From positions 1 through 62,997 of the forward strand of contig CANDAE010000022.1 of assembly GCA_947382645.1 (NCBI GenBank): a stretch of DNA of 62,997 bases, given 5' to 3'. The DNA is from Suilimivivens sp009774465 (lineage in GTDB: Bacteria > Bacillota > Clostridia > Lachnospirales > Lachnospiraceae). The translations under genes were made by a program, and so were the position numbers. This document shows positions 43,590 through 53,094 of this stretch, one piece after another. How positions within the stretch are numbered: position 1 is the first letter of the stretch; every line of letters starts with the position of its first letter. Under the pieces are notes generated by a model, which was not told where the DNA came from, ran no database searches, and was given only the letters and a program-made list of their open reading frames with translations.

Positions 43590-45083
43590 TTATTTCTTTC
43601 CGGAAATGTCGTTTTCTTTTAAAATATCTGCAATCAGGTCTCTTTCATCCATTGGGTACTTTACCCCCTCTATTTCCTGATAATCCTCATGTCCCTTGCC
43701 GGCAAGCACAATAATATCTCCCTCCTGCCCGTTTAAAATGGCATAGGCAATTGCTTCCTTCCGGTCGCAGATTTCAATATATTTTCCATTTGTTTTTTGA
43801 ATTCCTGTTTTGATATCTTCTATAATATCCTGGGGCTTTTCAAATCTTGGATTATCTGAAGTAATAATTGTCAAATCCGCATAATTTCCGCTTACCTCAC
43901 CCATTTCATAGCGGCGGATTCTGGAACGGTTTCCGCCACAGCCAAATAAGCAGACCAGCCTTTTCGGCTCATATTCCTTAAGCGTTGTTAAAAGACTCTT
44001 AAGACTCATGGCGTTATGAGCGTAATCAATCAACAGGGTAAACCGTTCCGATACCGGAACCATCTCAATTCTTCCCCTTACATGAGCGCTTAAAAGAGCT
44101 TTTTGTATCTGGGATATTTCCACATTAAAATGCCTGCACACTGCAATTGCAGTAAGCGCATTGTAAACGCTGAACCTCCCCGGTGTGGGTACTTCTACCG
44201 TAAAATCTTCCATTTCTGTATTTTTAGTTTTCACCGTAAAGTCTATGCCCAGTTCTCCCGGTTTGTTGACCAGCTTTAAATCCTCTGCATAAAGATCTGC
44301 GGTTTTGTCAAAGCCATAGGTTTCAAGCTGACAGGTATGCCCCTCTAAAACCGCACTCATATGCGCATCATCTTTATTGACAATCCCTAACCTGCACTGT
44401 TTAAATAAAAGTCCCTTGCAAAACTGATATTCTTCAAAATCCGCATGTTCATTGGGACCGATATGATCCGGTTCCAAATTGGTAAAAATGCCAATTTCAA
44501 AAGTAAATCCCTGAGTTCTGTGAAGTTTCAGCCCCTGAGATGCCACCTCCATTACAACAATCTGGCACCCTTCTCTTTCCATTTCCATAAAATACTGCTG
44601 GAGAAGGAAAGACTCCGGTGTAGTATTGCTGGCCGGAATATGTCTGTCACCGATAATGGTTTCAATGGTTCCCACAAGACCTACCTTATAACCTGCTTTT
44701 TCCAGAATGGATTTAATCAAGTAGGTTGTTGTTGTTTTTCCTTTTGTACCGGTAATGCCGATTACTTTAAGCCGATCCGTCGGATGGCCAAAATAAGCTG
44801 CCGAAATAAACGCCATAGCATATCTGGTATCTTCTACCCGAATCACTGTAATATCACTATCCTGAGGTAGTTCCACCTCTTTCTGCACCACAATTGCGGC
44901 GGCGCCTTTCCGGGCAGCTTCCATTGCAAAGCTGTGTCCGTCCACATTATATCCGCAGATGCAGATAAACAGACATCCCTGTGACAATTTTCTTGAATCG
45001 TACACTACCTCTTTTATCTCACAGTCAACGCTTCCTTTTGTGCATTCGTAAGTAATGCCTTTTAGCAGCTCTTCACACTTCAT
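43590..45083 (-). CDS. murE: UDP-MurNAc-tripeptide synthetase, meso-DAP type
   Basis: Adds the third residue to UDP-MurNAc-L-Ala-D-Glu. About 497 residues. The ATP loop is ITGTKGKTTTTYLIKSIL. The sequence TSDNPRFEKP carries the DNPR motif that selects meso-diaminopimelate rather than lysine. ATG 45083 has GGAG eight bases upstream; the open frame runs 32 codons further up without a good start. Here murE lies about 20 kb from the dcw cluster, as a gene apart. Confidence 0.93.
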   Translation of the reverse strand: MKCEELLKGITYECTKGSVDCEIKEVVYDSRKLSQGCLFICICGYNVDGHSFAMEAARKGAAAIVVQKEVELPQDSDITVIRVEDTRYAMAFISAAYFGHPTDRLKVIGITGTKGKTTTTYLIKSILEKAGYKVGLVGTIETIIGDRHIPASNTTPESFLLQQYFMEMEREGCQIVVMEVASQGLKLHRTQGFTFEIGIFTNLEPDHIGPNEHADFEEYQFCKGLLFKQCRLGIVNKDDAHMSAVLEGHTCQLETYGFDKTADLYAEDLKLVNKPGELGIDFTVKTKNTEMEDFTVEVPTPGRFSVYNALTAIAVCRHFNVEISQIQKALLSAHVRGRIEMVPVSERFTLLIDYAHNAMSLKSLLTTLKEYEPKRLVCLFGCGGNRSRIRRYEMGEVSGNYADLTIITSDNPRFEKPQDIIEDIKTGIQKTNGKYIEICDRKEAIAYAILNGQEGDIIVLAGKGHEDYQEIEGVKYPMDERDLIADILKENDISGKK

Positions 45084-45145
45084 TCTTATAACTCCTGTCC
45101 TGTTTCTTTTTGTTTCCAGAGGAAATGCTTTCTTTCCCCTTATAT

Positions 45146-45174
45146 AAGATATCACGAATGTATGTTTTTTGCAA
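45146..45174 (-). promoter_or_regulatory. Candidate murE promoter
   Basis: Minus strand TTGCAA (plus 45169-45174), 17-base spacer, TATCTT (plus 45146-45151); the leader would be about 55 bases. The 45084-45427 gap otherwise holds only AT-rich sequence and the recJ terminator. Confidence 0.45.
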
Positions 45175-45355
45175 TTCATGGGATTTTCATTAATTCTTCT
45201 TAATAATATGTTTAGATTGAATTTTCATATGCTTAACTTTTCTTTAAGAGTATTTTAGATTTTTATCATAAATCGGACACAGTTTATACACAATTAACCT
45301 GTATGATAAATATCAAGATAGTTGAACAACTCACTATCTCCCCCCTCATAAGAAT

Positions 45356-45388
45356 ACAAAAGCCTCCGGCACCCCCGGAGGCTTTTGT
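45356..45388 (-). terminator. recJ terminator
   Basis: Perfect 14-base arms ACAAAAGCCTCCGG and CCGGAGGCTTTTGT around five bases, 40 bases past the recJ stop. The arms themselves give the A and T tracts, so it works on either strand. Confidence 0.85.
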
Positions 45389-45427
45389 ATGAATCAAAGA
45401 TGGAAGCACAAAGCCTTCCATCCTTTT

Positions 45428-47221
45428 TTAACATGTATAATGCTGCATTACAATCTGTATACTTTCCCTTCCTGCATAACTGTTGATATCAGGATAATAG
45501 GCGATGGAAATAACCGCCTCTCCTGCCGATAATCTGCCTGTATACAATCCTTCCGCCAGCTGGACTCCAAACTGTTCTCTTAAAAATAAGTCAAACTGGT
45601 CCAAATCACCAAAATAAATCATTTCATACTGCCGGCCTTCTTCGTCTGCAATGGTATATTTCCCAACATTCTGACTTTTTCCTATCTTCCGCCCCGATAA
45701 AAGGCTGATCCCCTTTCTTGCAAACAAAGGCCTGGGATTTCCTGTACCGAAAGGCTCCAGCAAAGATAATTCCTTTATAAACTTCCGGTCTGCATAAGCT
45801 AAGGGCATAGGCACGTCAATATGTACAATCTCTTCAAAATCTTCTTTTGTCAGACGACAGTTTTCATTCAGCCTTTTTCTGAATTCCTCCACTGATTTTT
45901 CATCAGGAAGGGACAGCCCCGCCGCCATTTTATGTCCCCCATACCGGGTAAAAAGTTCTTTCACCGCAGTCATTTCTTCGTACATGTTATAGGCTTCAAT
46001 AGATCTGCCGCTTCCCTTTATCCCATCTTCGGCTTTGGTCAGCACGAAGGCGGGCTTTCCAAACTTTTCCCGGACTCTGCCTGCAATAATCCCAGCCAGA
46101 GATTCATGGCACTCAGGAAGATAAACAATCAAGACTCTGTCCTTTGAAAGTTCTGTCCCCTCCACCTGCCTTACCGCTTCCTTTACCCCTTCCTCAGTCA
46201 TCTGCTTCCGACTGTCATTTAACTGCTTTAAATCTTCCGCAATAGTAACCGCTTCCTTCCAGTCCTGTGCACGAAACAGCTCCAGCGCACGCAGAGCAGT
46301 GTCCAGACGCCCTGTAGCATTTAAGCAGGGGCCTATAATAAATCCGGCATGATAAGGACTAAGCGTCCTGCCTTCAATCCCATTTACCATAAGAAGCGCT
46401 TTCAGCCCAGGATTTGTGGTCTGGCTCATCAGCTCCAATCCTTTTTTTACGATAATCCGGTTTTCATCCCGGAGCTCCATCACATCACAGATAGTTGCAA
46501 GGGCAGCAAACGCAAGCAGTTCATCTAAAAGCTGCTGATGCCTGCGCCTGTCTTTACGGGGCATATCAAAAAGAAAAAAAAGAATTTGTATCAATTTAAA
46601 GGCCACCACACCGCCGCAGATCTGTTTAAAAGGGTACTGGCAGTCCGACTGTTTGGGATCTACCACCGCATCCCCATCCGGCAGAAGATACTTTCTCCCG
46701 CTTTCTCCATCCTCAAAGGGGACTTCATGGTGATCTGTTATAATCACCGTCATTCCTTTTTCCTTTGCAAGCTGTATCTGAGGTGCTGCCGCAATCCCGT
46801 TGTCACAGGTTAAAATCGTATCAATTCCATCTCTGGCCGCTTCCTCGATCAAATGATCATTCAGCCCGTATCCGTCCTTCATTCTATGAGGAATTACAAT
46901 ATCTACCCTGCCGCCAAGTTCCCTTAATCCGGTAAAAAGAATGTAGGAGGAACAGATACCGTCCACATCATAATCACCTATGATGCGGATACTCTTTCCC
47001 TCCTTTATTTTTGCCATAATAATTTCCGCTGCCCGCTCCATATCCTTCATAAGGAAAGGATCGTGCAAATCTTCCAGATCACCGTGAAGAAACTTTTCAA
47101 TTTCTTCATCCCCTGTCACATCCCGGTTCCGCATAATTCTTGCAAGAACCGGGGTAATATGATATTTTTCCGCTATTTTATCAAAATCCGCCTTTTTGGC
47201 GGCTACCATCCATTTTGCCAT
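45428..47221 (-). CDS. recJ: Single-stranded-DNA exonuclease RecJ
   Basis: 5'-3' exonuclease of recombination and repair, 597 residues. DHH phosphoesterase motifs: IIGDYDVDGICSSYIL, TCDNGIA, ITDHHEVP and the DHHA1-domain GGHKMAAGLSL. A C-terminal OB-like domain is present. In Clostridia recJ usually follows secDF; here two foreign-looking genes separate them. Confidence 0.95.
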   Translation of the reverse strand: MAKWMVAAKKADFDKIAEKYHITPVLARIMRNRDVTGDEEIEKFLHGDLEDLHDPFLMKDMERAAEIIMAKIKEGKSIRIIGDYDVDGICSSYILFTGLRELGGRVDIVIPHRMKDGYGLNDHLIEEAARDGIDTILTCDNGIAAAPQIQLAKEKGMTVIITDHHEVPFEDGESGRKYLLPDGDAVVDPKQSDCQYPFKQICGGVVAFKLIQILFFLFDMPRKDRRRHQQLLDELLAFAALATICDVMELRDENRIIVKKGLELMSQTTNPGLKALLMVNGIEGRTLSPYHAGFIIGPCLNATGRLDTALRALELFRAQDWKEAVTIAEDLKQLNDSRKQMTEEGVKEAVRQVEGTELSKDRVLIVYLPECHESLAGIIAGRVREKFGKPAFVLTKAEDGIKGSGRSIEAYNMYEEMTAVKELFTRYGGHKMAAGLSLPDEKSVEEFRKRLNENCRLTKEDFEEIVHIDVPMPLAYADRKFIKELSLLEPFGTGNPRPLFARKGISLLSGRKIGKSQNVGKYTIADEEGRQYEMIYFGDLDQFDLFLREQFGVQLAEGLYTGRLSAGEAVISIAYYPDINSYAGRESIQIVMQHYTC

Positions 47222-47231
47222 ACTTTTATCC

Positions 47232-47750
47232 TCATTTCAGCAAATCATTAAGAGAATATTCTCCTTTTGGAAGATTGGACACCCTCCTATATTCAAATAT
47301 AGCATCTGTCAGCTTATCAATATCTGCAAAATATTTTTTCACATATTCATAACTTTTCACATTTTTATGCTTTAAATCTGCCTTGCAATATTCACTTGGT
47401 TTTTTCCCGGATTTTTTAAAATCATTATACCTATGTTCATTGCAAATGATCAACATTTCTATTTCGGGAGCGGTTATAATATTAATCACTTCAACTTTGT
47501 CCGCATACCCTTTGCTCAACTTGAAATTTTCTCTTCTCGAATCCAGGATACGCAATACGGTTATAGTATCAGAAAATCCCTTTCTCAAATATCTTTGTTC
47601 GAAAGTCCTTGCATCTCTACATCTGATTATTTTTCCATCAAGCAAATTCTCTTTAGTAAATTTTAGCCTGTCATTTTTCAAAAGTATATCCATAATCGCA
47701 TGCTCAGCATTCCCTTCACATATGCAGGCAATATATCCTCTTAATGTCAT
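47232..47750 (-). CDS. Small Toprim-like partner of the AAA ATPase
   Basis: 172-residue protein that begins with YIACICEGNAEHAIMDILL, the acidic start of a Toprim-type fold. It continues with VLRILDSRREN as a likely Asp motif and APEIEMLIICNEHRYNDF. This pattern is seen in the second gene of ATPase-plus-Toprim defence pairs (RloB/AbiL-like, PARIS-like). I cannot name its family. It starts 15 bases after the ATPase gene, on the same strand. A nuclease or toxin role is inference from the pairing. Confidence 0.6.
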   Translation of the reverse strand: MTLRGYIACICEGNAEHAIMDILLKNDRLKFTKENLLDGKIIRCRDARTFEQRYLRKGFSDTITVLRILDSRRENFKLSKGYADKVEVINIITAPEIEMLIICNEHRYNDFKKSGKKPSEYCKADLKHKNVKSYEYVKKYFADIDKLTDAIFEYRRVSNLPKGEYSLNDLLK

Positions 47751-47765
47751 ACCGGTTTCCTCTTC

Positions 47766-48923
47766 TTATGAATTGATAAGGACATTTTTTAAATTGGCAT
47801 ATGCTTCGTATGCCGGAACTGTTCCCTGTAAAAAACCGCTTTGATAAGCTTCACTCTTTTTTATATCATTCCTTTTTAAAATGTTAGACAAGTTTTCTGT
47901 CGTAATCCCATTCCTGTTTCTTGCAATAAAAATACTGTCGTTCCTGTCAAACTCATCCATCAATTCTGAATAATGAGTTGAAAACAGCAGAACCGCTCCT
48001 TTACGATTTACCGTACAATCCATAAAAAATCTGATCAATGTAGCAACTATTTCTTTATTAAAATGATTTTCCAACTCATCTATAATCAGATATCCTCCTT
48101 TCTCAAACACGAACATTGCATTCATGAAAACACCGATTCCTTTAATTGTGCCGGAAGATAAATATCTGTTAAGCGTTACAGGACTGTTCAAAGAAATTTC
48201 TTCGCTTTCTCTAAATTTTAATCTGATATCAAAATCCTCTCCTTCCACATTTATTTTAAAGTACTCAATACTTGGATCCAGAAAGGCAATCAGTTCCTCC
48301 GGGAATTCACCTAAAAGGGATAAAATATTAAAATCTGTCCATTTTGACATATCCCTTAAGAAGAAACCAGTCTCATATTTTTTATTAAGCGCTATCATAA
48401 TGCTGACATCTTCCATTAAAAATTCTTCATCCTTATTTCTAACCATTGTTGGAAGCATATGATTAAATTCCAGAAGATTTTTCTTTATCTTAACTGTCTT
48501 TATATCCTTTGACCACAATTTTTCATCTTCTATAAAATATTTATTATCTTCCTCTCCCTGTCCTGCTTTCTTTTTGATGACAGTTTTAAGCTTGTTAATT
48601 GTTTGATTTTCACAATAAAAATAAGTTTCAAAACAAACACCCTGTTCCGAATTCATTCCCTCTAAAATTTCATTGGAAGTAATATTATTAACAGGTTTAT
48701 TGTTCAACAAATTAAGTATAAACGAAAGGGTTTTTAATATTGTCGTTTTTCCTGATGCATTGATTCCCATAATTGCTATTGCATTATTGAGATATATATT
48801 AGAAAATAAGTGATGCATTGTTTCATTTTTTTCTGATTCAACGCGCTGTCTGGCAAAGAAATCCATTTCAAAAACATCTTTATAAAGAGGCAGTCCTATA
48901 ACTTTGATTTTAAGAAGCTTCAT
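47766..48923 (-). CDS. AAA15/ABC-type ATPase of a two-gene defence-like module
   Basis: 385-residue ATPase related to the OLD/AAA_15/AAA_21 group. Walker A is MGINASGKTTILKTLSFI. The ABC-type signature is YLSSGTIKGIGVFM, and Walker B is YLIIDELENHFNKEIV, with LLFSTHYSEL as switch. Such ATPases act as phage sensors controlling a Toprim effector in known pairs. It lies between secDF and recJ, which are usually neighbours, so it looks like an insertion. Specific system type not assigned. Confidence 0.85.
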   Translation of the reverse strand: MKLLKIKVIGLPLYKDVFEMDFFARQRVESEKNETMHHLFSNIYLNNAIAIMGINASGKTTILKTLSFILNLLNNKPVNNITSNEILEGMNSEQGVCFETYFYCENQTINKLKTVIKKKAGQGEEDNKYFIEDEKLWSKDIKTVKIKKNLLEFNHMLPTMVRNKDEEFLMEDVSIMIALNKKYETGFFLRDMSKWTDFNILSLLGEFPEELIAFLDPSIEYFKINVEGEDFDIRLKFRESEEISLNSPVTLNRYLSSGTIKGIGVFMNAMFVFEKGGYLIIDELENHFNKEIVATLIRFFMDCTVNRKGAVLLFSTHYSELMDEFDRNDSIFIARNRNGITTENLSNILKRNDIKKSEAYQSGFLQGTVPAYEAYANLKNVLINS

Positions 48924-49031
48924 TTTATTATCCTCGCATTTAACGTTTTTATTTTAAATTATACGCGTTGTTTTCTATTTTATCAATATTTTCAAAGTTT
49001 TATTTACATTTTTTCTGTTTTTATACTCAAA

Positions 49032-49052
49032 ACGGGCGGAAAATCCGCCCGT
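49032..49052 (-). terminator. secDF terminator
   Basis: Nine-base perfect arms ACGGGCGGA and TCCGCCCGT around AAA. On the minus strand TTTTG follows. It lies 35 bases past secDF. Confidence 0.8.
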
Positions 49053-49086
49053 AACTATACCAAATATCTGATTTTCAAACTTTTTC

Positions 49087-51345
49087 TTACGCCTGCTTCT
49101 TCTGGGGAAAAACTTTCCGAAGTACCAGCCACAGGGCACCTGTAATGCATACGGAAGAATAGGTTCCGCAAAGGATTCCTGCCATTAAGGGAAGCGCAAA
49201 CTCCTTGACGGATGACACACCGAAAATATACAGGGCTGTTACCATAATAAAAGTGGTTAGGGAAGTAAAAATACTTCTGGAAAGCGTCTGGGTAATACTT
49301 GCATCCACCATATCCGCCAATTCTTCTTTTCTTCCCATATTTGCCTTGTTTTCACGAATACGGTCGAAAATTACGATAGTTGCATTGACAGAGTAACCTA
49401 CAATTGTAAGCATACATGCAATAAAGGTAGTTCCCACAGATATTTTCACAATCGCATAAAAGGCAAGTACTACAAGCACATCATGAATCAGCGCCAAAAC
49501 CGAACTTGCTCCAAAACGGATATCCTTAAACCGAAGCCAGATATAAACCAGCATAAACAAAGTTGCCACAATAACAGCTACAACTGCGTCTGTTTTCATC
49601 TCACTGCTGACCGTAGAACTGATGGTTTCCGTAGTAATCTTTTCCGCATCTACCTGGAAATTCTCTACCATAGCTGTCTTAAAGCTTTCTCTTTCAGTAG
49701 TATTTAAGGAACGGGTTTTGAAGATCACCTCATTGCTTCCTTCTACCTTCTGTGTCTGCACATTTCCATCTCCGGTAATTGCTTCAATCATTGGTACCAC
49801 ATTTGTATCAATATCGGCAAGGGCCATATCCTCATTGAATGTCACGTTAGTGGACGTACCGCCTACAAATTCCAGACTGTAATTTAATGCACCGCCTGTC
49901 TGCGCTTTATTTACTCCCATAAATACAAACCCTGCCACAATTGCAGCAATGGATATTCCAAAGAAAATCTTCCTTTTGGAGGTAAATTTAATGGTCTTTC
50001 TCTCTTTTGCAGTTCCATACCACTTTGCATTCTGGATGCCAATTGCATAGAACGCCTTCATCAGCAGTCTTGTCACCACCATTGCGGTAAACATGGAAAG
50101 GGCAATACCAAGAGCCAGCGTATAGGCAAATCCCTTTACTGTGCCTGAACCAAGCACGCCTAAAACTGCTGCTGCAATTAAGGTGGTTACGTTACCGTCT
50201 ACAATTGCGGAAGTCGCCTTTTTGTAACCGATGTCAATTGCGGATTTCACAGTTTTACCCTTGGCGATTTCTTCCCTGATACGGGCAAAAATAATTACGT
50301 TTGCATCCACTGCCATTCCTATGGAAAGAATAATACCTGCAATTCCAGGGAGCGTCAAAGTAATCTCGAATGCATCAAGTAAAATAACGATCAGTTCCAC
50401 ATAAAGAGCAAGTGCAAGGCTGGCCGCAAAACCGGATACATAATATACTGCAATCATAAAAATCACAATAATTGCAAAGCCGACCGCTGCCGCTTTAATA
50501 CTTGTGGAGATTGCCGCTTCACCAAGCTGTGCTCCCACAATCTTGGAATGAAGTTCCTCAAGCTCCAGCTTAAGACCGCCAATACGGATGGTGGAAGCAA
50601 GCTGCTGAGCTTCCTCATAAGTAAAGGAACCTTCAATCTGAGCCTGTCCATTTGTAATGGAAGCATTTACGTTTGGCGCACTTATTATTTCGCCATCATA
50701 ATAAATTGCAAGAGTTTCATGATTGGCATATGCAGTCGCAGTTGCATCTGCAAACTTGGTGGTTCCCTCTTCTGTCATGGTCAGGCTGACCACATACTGG
50801 CTGTTATTCATCATGCTGTCCGTACCGGAAGCGGCCTGTGCATCCTTTACGTCTGTTCCCACCAGTTTCACAGAACCATTTGCCTGCAAAGCCTCAATGG
50901 TATTATACATGGCATAAACCAGCTTGCCATTTTCATCTGTTCCCACTGCCTGATAGTTCAAGTTGCCCTCAGAATCATACTGGGAGATAAAGTACAAGGC
51001 TCCCGGCTTTCCAAGATCCTCTAAAATTGTATTTGCGTCTGACACGCCGGGAATCTCAATATTGATCCGATCTTCCCCTTCCTGATATACCACTGCTTCC
51101 GTGCTGTAGTTTTCCACACGCTGCTGAAGCTTATAAATGGTATCAGCCATATCGTCCTTATCCGGCTTTTCGTCACCGACTACCTGATAGGTAATGCTGA
51201 CGCCGCCTTCCAGATCAAGGCCTAAATTAATACTGGCTGCTGATCCGGAGCCCTCCGTTCCAAGCCCCACTGCTGCAGTATATCCGAACACTCCAAGAAG
51301 CAGTACGAAAACCAGCAGCGTAATAATTGCTTTATTTTTCTTCAT
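49087..51345 (-). CDS. secDF: Fused protein translocase subunit SecDF
   Basis: Membrane RND-type helper of Sec export, 752 residues with SecD and SecF fused. SecD part: GLDLEGGVSITYQV and AIVIGGL-type segments (IRIGGLKLELEEL), then GIAGIILSIGMAVDANVIIF. SecF part: YSLEFVGGTSTNVTF, TIVGYSVNATIVIFDRIREN. Twelve membrane segments expected. Its start overlaps the scfB end by 14 bases, so they share a transcript. Fused SecDF is typical of Bacillus and many Clostridia. Confidence 0.95.
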   Translation of the reverse strand: MKKNKAIITLLVFVLLLGVFGYTAAVGLGTEGSGSAASINLGLDLEGGVSITYQVVGDEKPDKDDMADTIYKLQQRVENYSTEAVVYQEGEDRINIEIPGVSDANTILEDLGKPGALYFISQYDSEGNLNYQAVGTDENGKLVYAMYNTIEALQANGSVKLVGTDVKDAQAASGTDSMMNNSQYVVSLTMTEEGTTKFADATATAYANHETLAIYYDGEIISAPNVNASITNGQAQIEGSFTYEEAQQLASTIRIGGLKLELEELHSKIVGAQLGEAAISTSIKAAAVGFAIIVIFMIAVYYVSGFAASLALALYVELIVILLDAFEITLTLPGIAGIILSIGMAVDANVIIFARIREEIAKGKTVKSAIDIGYKKATSAIVDGNVTTLIAAAVLGVLGSGTVKGFAYTLALGIALSMFTAMVVTRLLMKAFYAIGIQNAKWYGTAKERKTIKFTSKRKIFFGISIAAIVAGFVFMGVNKAQTGGALNYSLEFVGGTSTNVTFNEDMALADIDTNVVPMIEAITGDGNVQTQKVEGSNEVIFKTRSLNTTERESFKTAMVENFQVDAEKITTETISSTVSSEMKTDAVVAVIVATLFMLVYIWLRFKDIRFGASSVLALIHDVLVVLAFYAIVKISVGTTFIACMLTIVGYSVNATIVIFDRIRENKANMGRKEELADMVDASITQTLSRSIFTSLTTFIMVTALYIFGVSSVKEFALPLMAGILCGTYSSVCITGALWLVLRKVFPQKKQA

Positions 51346-52741
51346 TTTCCTCTTCTCCTTCTGCCTCGGCCAAAGCCGCTTTTATCATAATTGCACACTC
51401 AATGCGCTTTCTTTGCAGTTCACATCCCAAGTCATAAGCATCATTGATCTTTCCATGAAAATTGTAGGAATTCGCCGCGCATCCGCCGCTGCAATAAAAC
51501 TTTGCAAAACAGTTCCTGCACTTTTCCTTGGCGTAAACATTACAGGTTTTAAATTCATCTCTGATGTCGGTTCTTGTAATGCCTTCTTCCACATTCCCCA
51601 TAAGGAATTCTTCCCTGCCTACAAACTGATGACAGGGATATAAGTCTCCCCAGGGTGTTACCGCAAGATACTCTGTTCCCGAGCCGCAGCCGGAAAGCCT
51701 CTTGGCAACACAGGGCCCACCTTCCAAGTCTATCATAAAATGAAAGAAATTAACACCTTTTCCTTCTTTTCTTCTATTTAAAAGCTCCACAGCCAGCTTG
51801 TCATACTCTGCAAGCAGCACCGGAAGATCTTCTTCCCTAAGCGCATAGTCGTCTGTGGGAGCCGCCACCACAGGCTCCACCGAAATCTGCTGAAAACCAA
51901 GATCGGCCAGATGCATTACATCCTTTGAAAAATCAAGATTATTTCTGGTAAAGGTTCCCCTTACATAATAATTCATCTGGTTCCTGCTTTTTGCTGCCTT
52001 CTGAAACTTGGGGACAATGGTATCATAGCTTCCCTGTCCGCCTCTGTAGGGGCGCATCAGATCATTGATTTCCTTTCTCCCGTCAATGCTGAGAACAATA
52101 TTTGACATCTCCTTATTGACAAACTCCATAATCTCGTCATTTAATAAAATTCCATTGGTAGTCAGGGTAAAACGGAATTTTTTATGATGAGGCTCTTCAA
52201 GGCTTCTTCCATAAGCCACTAAATCCTTTACCACCTGCCAGTTCATCAACGGCTCGCCGCCAAAGAAATCAACCTCTAAATTAACCCGGTTTCCTGAGTT
52301 CGCAACCAGAAAGTCAAGGGCCTTTTTTCCTACTTCAAAGCTCATAAGGGCACGTCGTCCATGATACTCTCCTTCTTCTGCAAAACAATACTTACAGGCA
52401 AGATTACAGTCATGGGCAATGTGGAGACACAATGCTTTCACTACCGTTTCCCGCTTTTTAAAATCTGTTATATAATTCTCGTAAATATCAGGTGCAAACA
52501 GCGTCCCCGCATTTTTCAATTCCAAAACCTGAGCCAGCGCATCTTCTATCTCTTCCACTGCACAGGTTTTTCCAAGCGCTGCAAGTACCTTTTCTTTAAT
52601 TGCATTTTCATCACAGTTGTTATTTAACCCCTCTTCCACGACAGGGATCAAATCATATACCACATCATCCACTACATGAACAGAACCGCTGTTCACATCA
52701 AGAACAATGTTGTAACTATTATTTTTATACTGATGTATCAC
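51332..52741 (-). CDS. scfB: SCIFF peptide maturase (radical SAM)
   Basis: SPASM-domain radical-SAM enzyme that forms thioether crosslinks in the SCIFF peptide. About 469 residues. An N-terminal peptide-binding domain (YNIVLDVNSGSVHVVDDVVY) is followed by the radical-SAM motif CNLACKYCFAE. Then come EVDFFGGEPLMNW and a C-terminal SPASM region rich in Cys (CGSGTEYLAVTPWGDLYPC, CRNCFAKFYCSGGC). Start GTG 52741 with GGAAGG nine bases upstream; the open frame above it overlaps non-coding hairpins. Directly downstream of scfA. Confidence 0.95.
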   Translation of the reverse strand: MIHQYKNNSYNIVLDVNSGSVHVVDDVVYDLIPVVEEGLNNNCDENAIKEKVLAALGKTCAVEEIEDALAQVLELKNAGTLFAPDIYENYITDFKKRETVVKALCLHIAHDCNLACKYCFAEEGEYHGRRALMSFEVGKKALDFLVANSGNRVNLEVDFFGGEPLMNWQVVKDLVAYGRSLEEPHHKKFRFTLTTNGILLNDEIMEFVNKEMSNIVLSIDGRKEINDLMRPYRGGQGSYDTIVPKFQKAAKSRNQMNYYVRGTFTRNNLDFSKDVMHLADLGFQQISVEPVVAAPTDDYALREEDLPVLLAEYDKLAVELLNRRKEGKGVNFFHFMIDLEGGPCVAKRLSGCGSGTEYLAVTPWGDLYPCHQFVGREEFLMGNVEEGITRTDIRDEFKTCNVYAKEKCRNCFAKFYCSGGCAANSYNFHGKINDAYDLGCELQRKRIECAIMIKAALAEAEGEEENEEK

Positions 52742-52770
52742 CTTATCAATCCTTCCGTTTTTACAAGGAA

Positions 52771-52796
52771 TAAGCAGCGGCTTACGTCGCTGCTTA
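52771..52796 (-). other. Hairpin in the scfB leader
   Basis: Nine-base perfect arms TAAGCAGCG and CGCTGCTTA around eight bases, 30 bases before the scfB start. No T run. Possible mRNA processing or stability element in the scfA-scfB spacer. Confidence 0.4.
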
Positions 52797-52871
52797 CATT
52801 CACTATCCTGTTTTATTCCCGTGAGCAACAAGCCAAAGTCATGCCTGCACACCTTGGCGACTGCCGCGAGG

Positions 52872-52907
52872 GTGAAATACCCCGCAGCCTGCTGTGGGGT
52901 ATTTCAC
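52872..52907 (-). other. Hairpin overlapping the scfA stop codon
   Basis: Twelve-base perfect arms (52872-52883 and 52896-52907). On the minus strand the hairpin begins with the bases of the scfA stop codon (52904-52906). No T run follows, so it is not a classic terminator. It may protect the short scfA message and favour peptide over maturase. Confidence 0.6.
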
Positions 52908-53047
52908 TTAACCTTTTCGCAGCTCTGATTTCCTACTGTACAGGATGTCTTGCAAGCTGACTGGCAGGATGTCTGGCATTCACCACAGCCACCCTTTTTC
53001 ATGGATTCTTTTAAATCTCTTGTAGCTAATGTTTTAATTCGCTTCAT
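52904..53047 (-). CDS. scfA: SCIFF ranthipeptide precursor
   Basis: 47-residue six-Cys-in-forty-five peptide. It starts MKRIKTLATRDLKESMKKGG, then a Cys-rich core with Cys at 21, 24, 28, 32, 36 and 43. Its maturase scfB lies next to it. Start 53047 has AAGGAG upstream; the frame extends 15 codons further but without a good site. Widespread in Clostridia; function still unclear. Secreted or regulatory roles have been suggested for the family. Confidence 0.95.
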   Translation of the reverse strand: MKRIKTLATRDLKESMKKGGCGECQTSCQSACKTSCTVGNQSCEKVK

Positions 53048-53094
53048 AATAATATCTCCTTTTACTGTGCCTGTATTTGTATAGTATAGCATAG

